Origin: CADEEN01 sp031389585 | GTDB taxonomy: Bacteria > Pseudomonadota > Gammaproteobacteria > Burkholderiales > Burkholderiaceae_C | Direction of reading: 5' to 3' | Assembly (NCBI GenBank): GCA_031389585.1 | Contig: JANMSS010000027.1 | Location: 1 to 56,214, forward strand | Length of the DNA: 56,214 bases | Shown here: piece by piece, positions 55,445 to 56,214 of the stretch | How the letters are laid out: each line of letters opens with the position of its first letter | Numbering within the stretch: position 1 is the stretch's first letter | Translations under genes and position numbers: made by a program | The notes under the pieces: model-generated | Seen by the model: only the letters and a program-made list of their open reading frames with translations | What the model was told of the DNA's origin: nothing | Database searches by the model: none

Positions 55445-56214
55445 CTGTCCGGTTAAAAGTCGAGCAGATTCAATTGGTTAGCCGCGTCGAGCATGTTGAT
55501 CTGTAGAGCATCGGTCTGCAAGGCGCGTGAAATCTCGGTTTTCTCGAAGACCGAGATCGACAAGATCTGTAGACACGTGTAAAGCGCGGCATCGAGTTGA
55601 AGCTCCTTTTTGACGATGGCGATGAGCACGTAGGTGGCCACGGCGCACCAGACCTGCGTCTTTACGGCGTTCTCGCTGGTGCCCAGGAACTTCTTGATGC
55701 GCAGGTGCTGCTTGATCCACTTGAAGAACAGCTCGACCTGCCAACGGCTCTTGTACAGGGCGGCAATCGTCAGGGCCGGCAAGGCCGTGTTGTTGGTCAG
55801 AAAGATCAGCGTCTTGCCCGTCTCGGGGTCCTTGAATCGAATGCGCCGCAGATGCTCGGGATACTTCTTGGCCGAGTAGTGGCCGTCGAGCATCACCTGC
55901 TGGTCGCTGATGACGCCGGTGCTGCGATCGGTCGCAGCCGAGTAGACGCGGCGCGCGTCCATCGGCGACTTGGCACGTGTGACGAAGAAGGCACCGGCCT
56001 GATGCAACGCATACAACCGCGCGAAGTCCACGTAGCCGCGATCCATCACGTAGAACGCACCAGCCTCGAAGCTCAGCATGTCCAGCACGTTCACGTCGTG
56101 CAGCTTGCCGTCGCTGATGTGGATGAACGCCGGAATGGCGCCACGCAGGTCCAGCAGCGTATGCAGCTTGATGGCCGCCTTGGTGGAGCGAAATGGCGCC
56201 CAGTCGAACAGGCT
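55445..56214 (-). mobile_element. IS4-family insertion sequence, right part
   Basis: The element enters from the right edge and ends close to 55445. Its likely terminal sequence is CTGTCCGGTTAAAA on the plus strand, overlapping the transposase stop codon. The other end and any target duplication lie outside the window, so the boundary is approximate. It has interrupted the radical SAM gene. Confidence 0.75.
55453..56214 (-). CDS. IS4-family transposase (partial, 5' end outside window)
   Basis: 254 codons are present and the frame is open to the window edge (first visible residues SLFDWAPFRSTKAAIKLH), so the start lies beyond 56214; a GTG at 56094 is internal. The second catalytic Asp is in FYVMDRGYVDFARLY. 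The IS4 signature Y-x2-R-x3-E-x6-K is YKSRWQVELFFKWIK, which holds the catalytic Glu. The first Asp is not visible. The C-terminus ends NQLNLLDF with TAA inside the presumed IS end. No frameshift is seen in the visible part, so the transposase may be active. Confidence 0.9.
   Translation of the reverse strand, partial: SLFDWAPFRSTKAAIKLHTLLDLRGAIPAFIHISDGKLHDVNVLDMLSFEAGAFYVMDRGYVDFARLYALHQAGAFFVTRAKSPMDARRVYSAATDRSTGVISDQQVMLDGHYSAKKYPEHLRRIRFKDPETGKTLIFLTNNTALPALTIAALYKSRWQVELFFKWIKQHLRIKKFLGTSENAVKTQVWCAVATYVLIAIVKKELQLDAALYTCLQILSISVFEKTEISRALQTDALQINMLDAANQLNLLDF

Overview
This window looks like the chromosome of a high-GC betaproteobacterium of the order Burkholderiales, in the Rubrivivax/Leptothrix/Comamonadaceae neighbourhood. 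The evidence is gene content and protein style: PHA-control protein PhaR and 3-hydroxybutyrate dehydrogenase, a short Burkholderiales-type H-NS protein, a TctABC set with a Bug-family binding protein, RpoD with a long Lys/Ala/Pro-rich head, and the order hslR-grpE-dnaK-dnaJ. No species call is possible from sequence alone. Almost everything is core chromosome; the only clear mobile DNA is an IS4-type element cut by the right edge.

Layout. (1) 145-11344, minus strand: phaR, then a nucleoside scavenging block read from right to left: BMP-type binding protein, dual ATPase, two permeases, cytidine deaminase, purine nucleoside phosphorylase, 5'-nucleotidase lipoprotein, a serine hydrolase and thymidine phosphorylase. 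Adenosine deaminase (11440-12492) is divergent from it. Together these could strip phosphate from external nucleotides, import the nucleosides and break them to bases and (deoxy)ribose-1-phosphate. A cluster of hairpins separates the binding-protein gene from the ATPase gene. (2) 12600-16919: a MarR remnant, a hemerythrin-like protein, tRNA-Val(GAC) with its own terminator, relA and an alpha/beta hydrolase. (3) 16972-20861: bdhA, a SIMPL-domain protein, and ompR-envZ preceded by a perfect 12-bp inverted repeat. (4) 20863-26806, minus strand: an unusual run in which ispD is fused to a VOC (glyoxalase-fold) domain, overlaps a MacAB-type exporter (adaptor, ATPase, two permeases), and is followed by ispF.

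(5) 26835-37992: mfd, serB, a lytic transglycosylase, hrpA, a VOC protein, argA and a YggX-type iron protein. (6) 38067-40252: an orphan Fe(3+)-binding protein, an H-NS-family protein and a TonB-domain protein with a cleavable-looking signal. (7) 40428-46944: dnaG, rpoD behind a near-consensus promoter, a class III nucleotide cyclase with an FHA domain six bases after rpoD, and hemH. (8) 46953-49952: tctA-tctB-tctC on the minus strand. (9) 50072-54482: hslR, grpE, dnaK and dnaJ with RpoH-like promoter motifs before grpE and dnaK. (10) 54522-56214: a radical SAM (SplB/PA0069-like) gene whose 5' end is interrupted by the IS4-type element.

Most striking points: the IspD-VOC fusion coupled to an exporter between ispD and ispF; the nucleotide-to-base salvage block with an embedded cytoplasmic serine hydrolase; the FHA-cyclase in the rpoD transcription unit; a symmetric double -10 element in the 28-bp mfd/ispD gap; and the ompR inverted repeat. 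All functional calls come from reading motifs by eye; no database search was possible.
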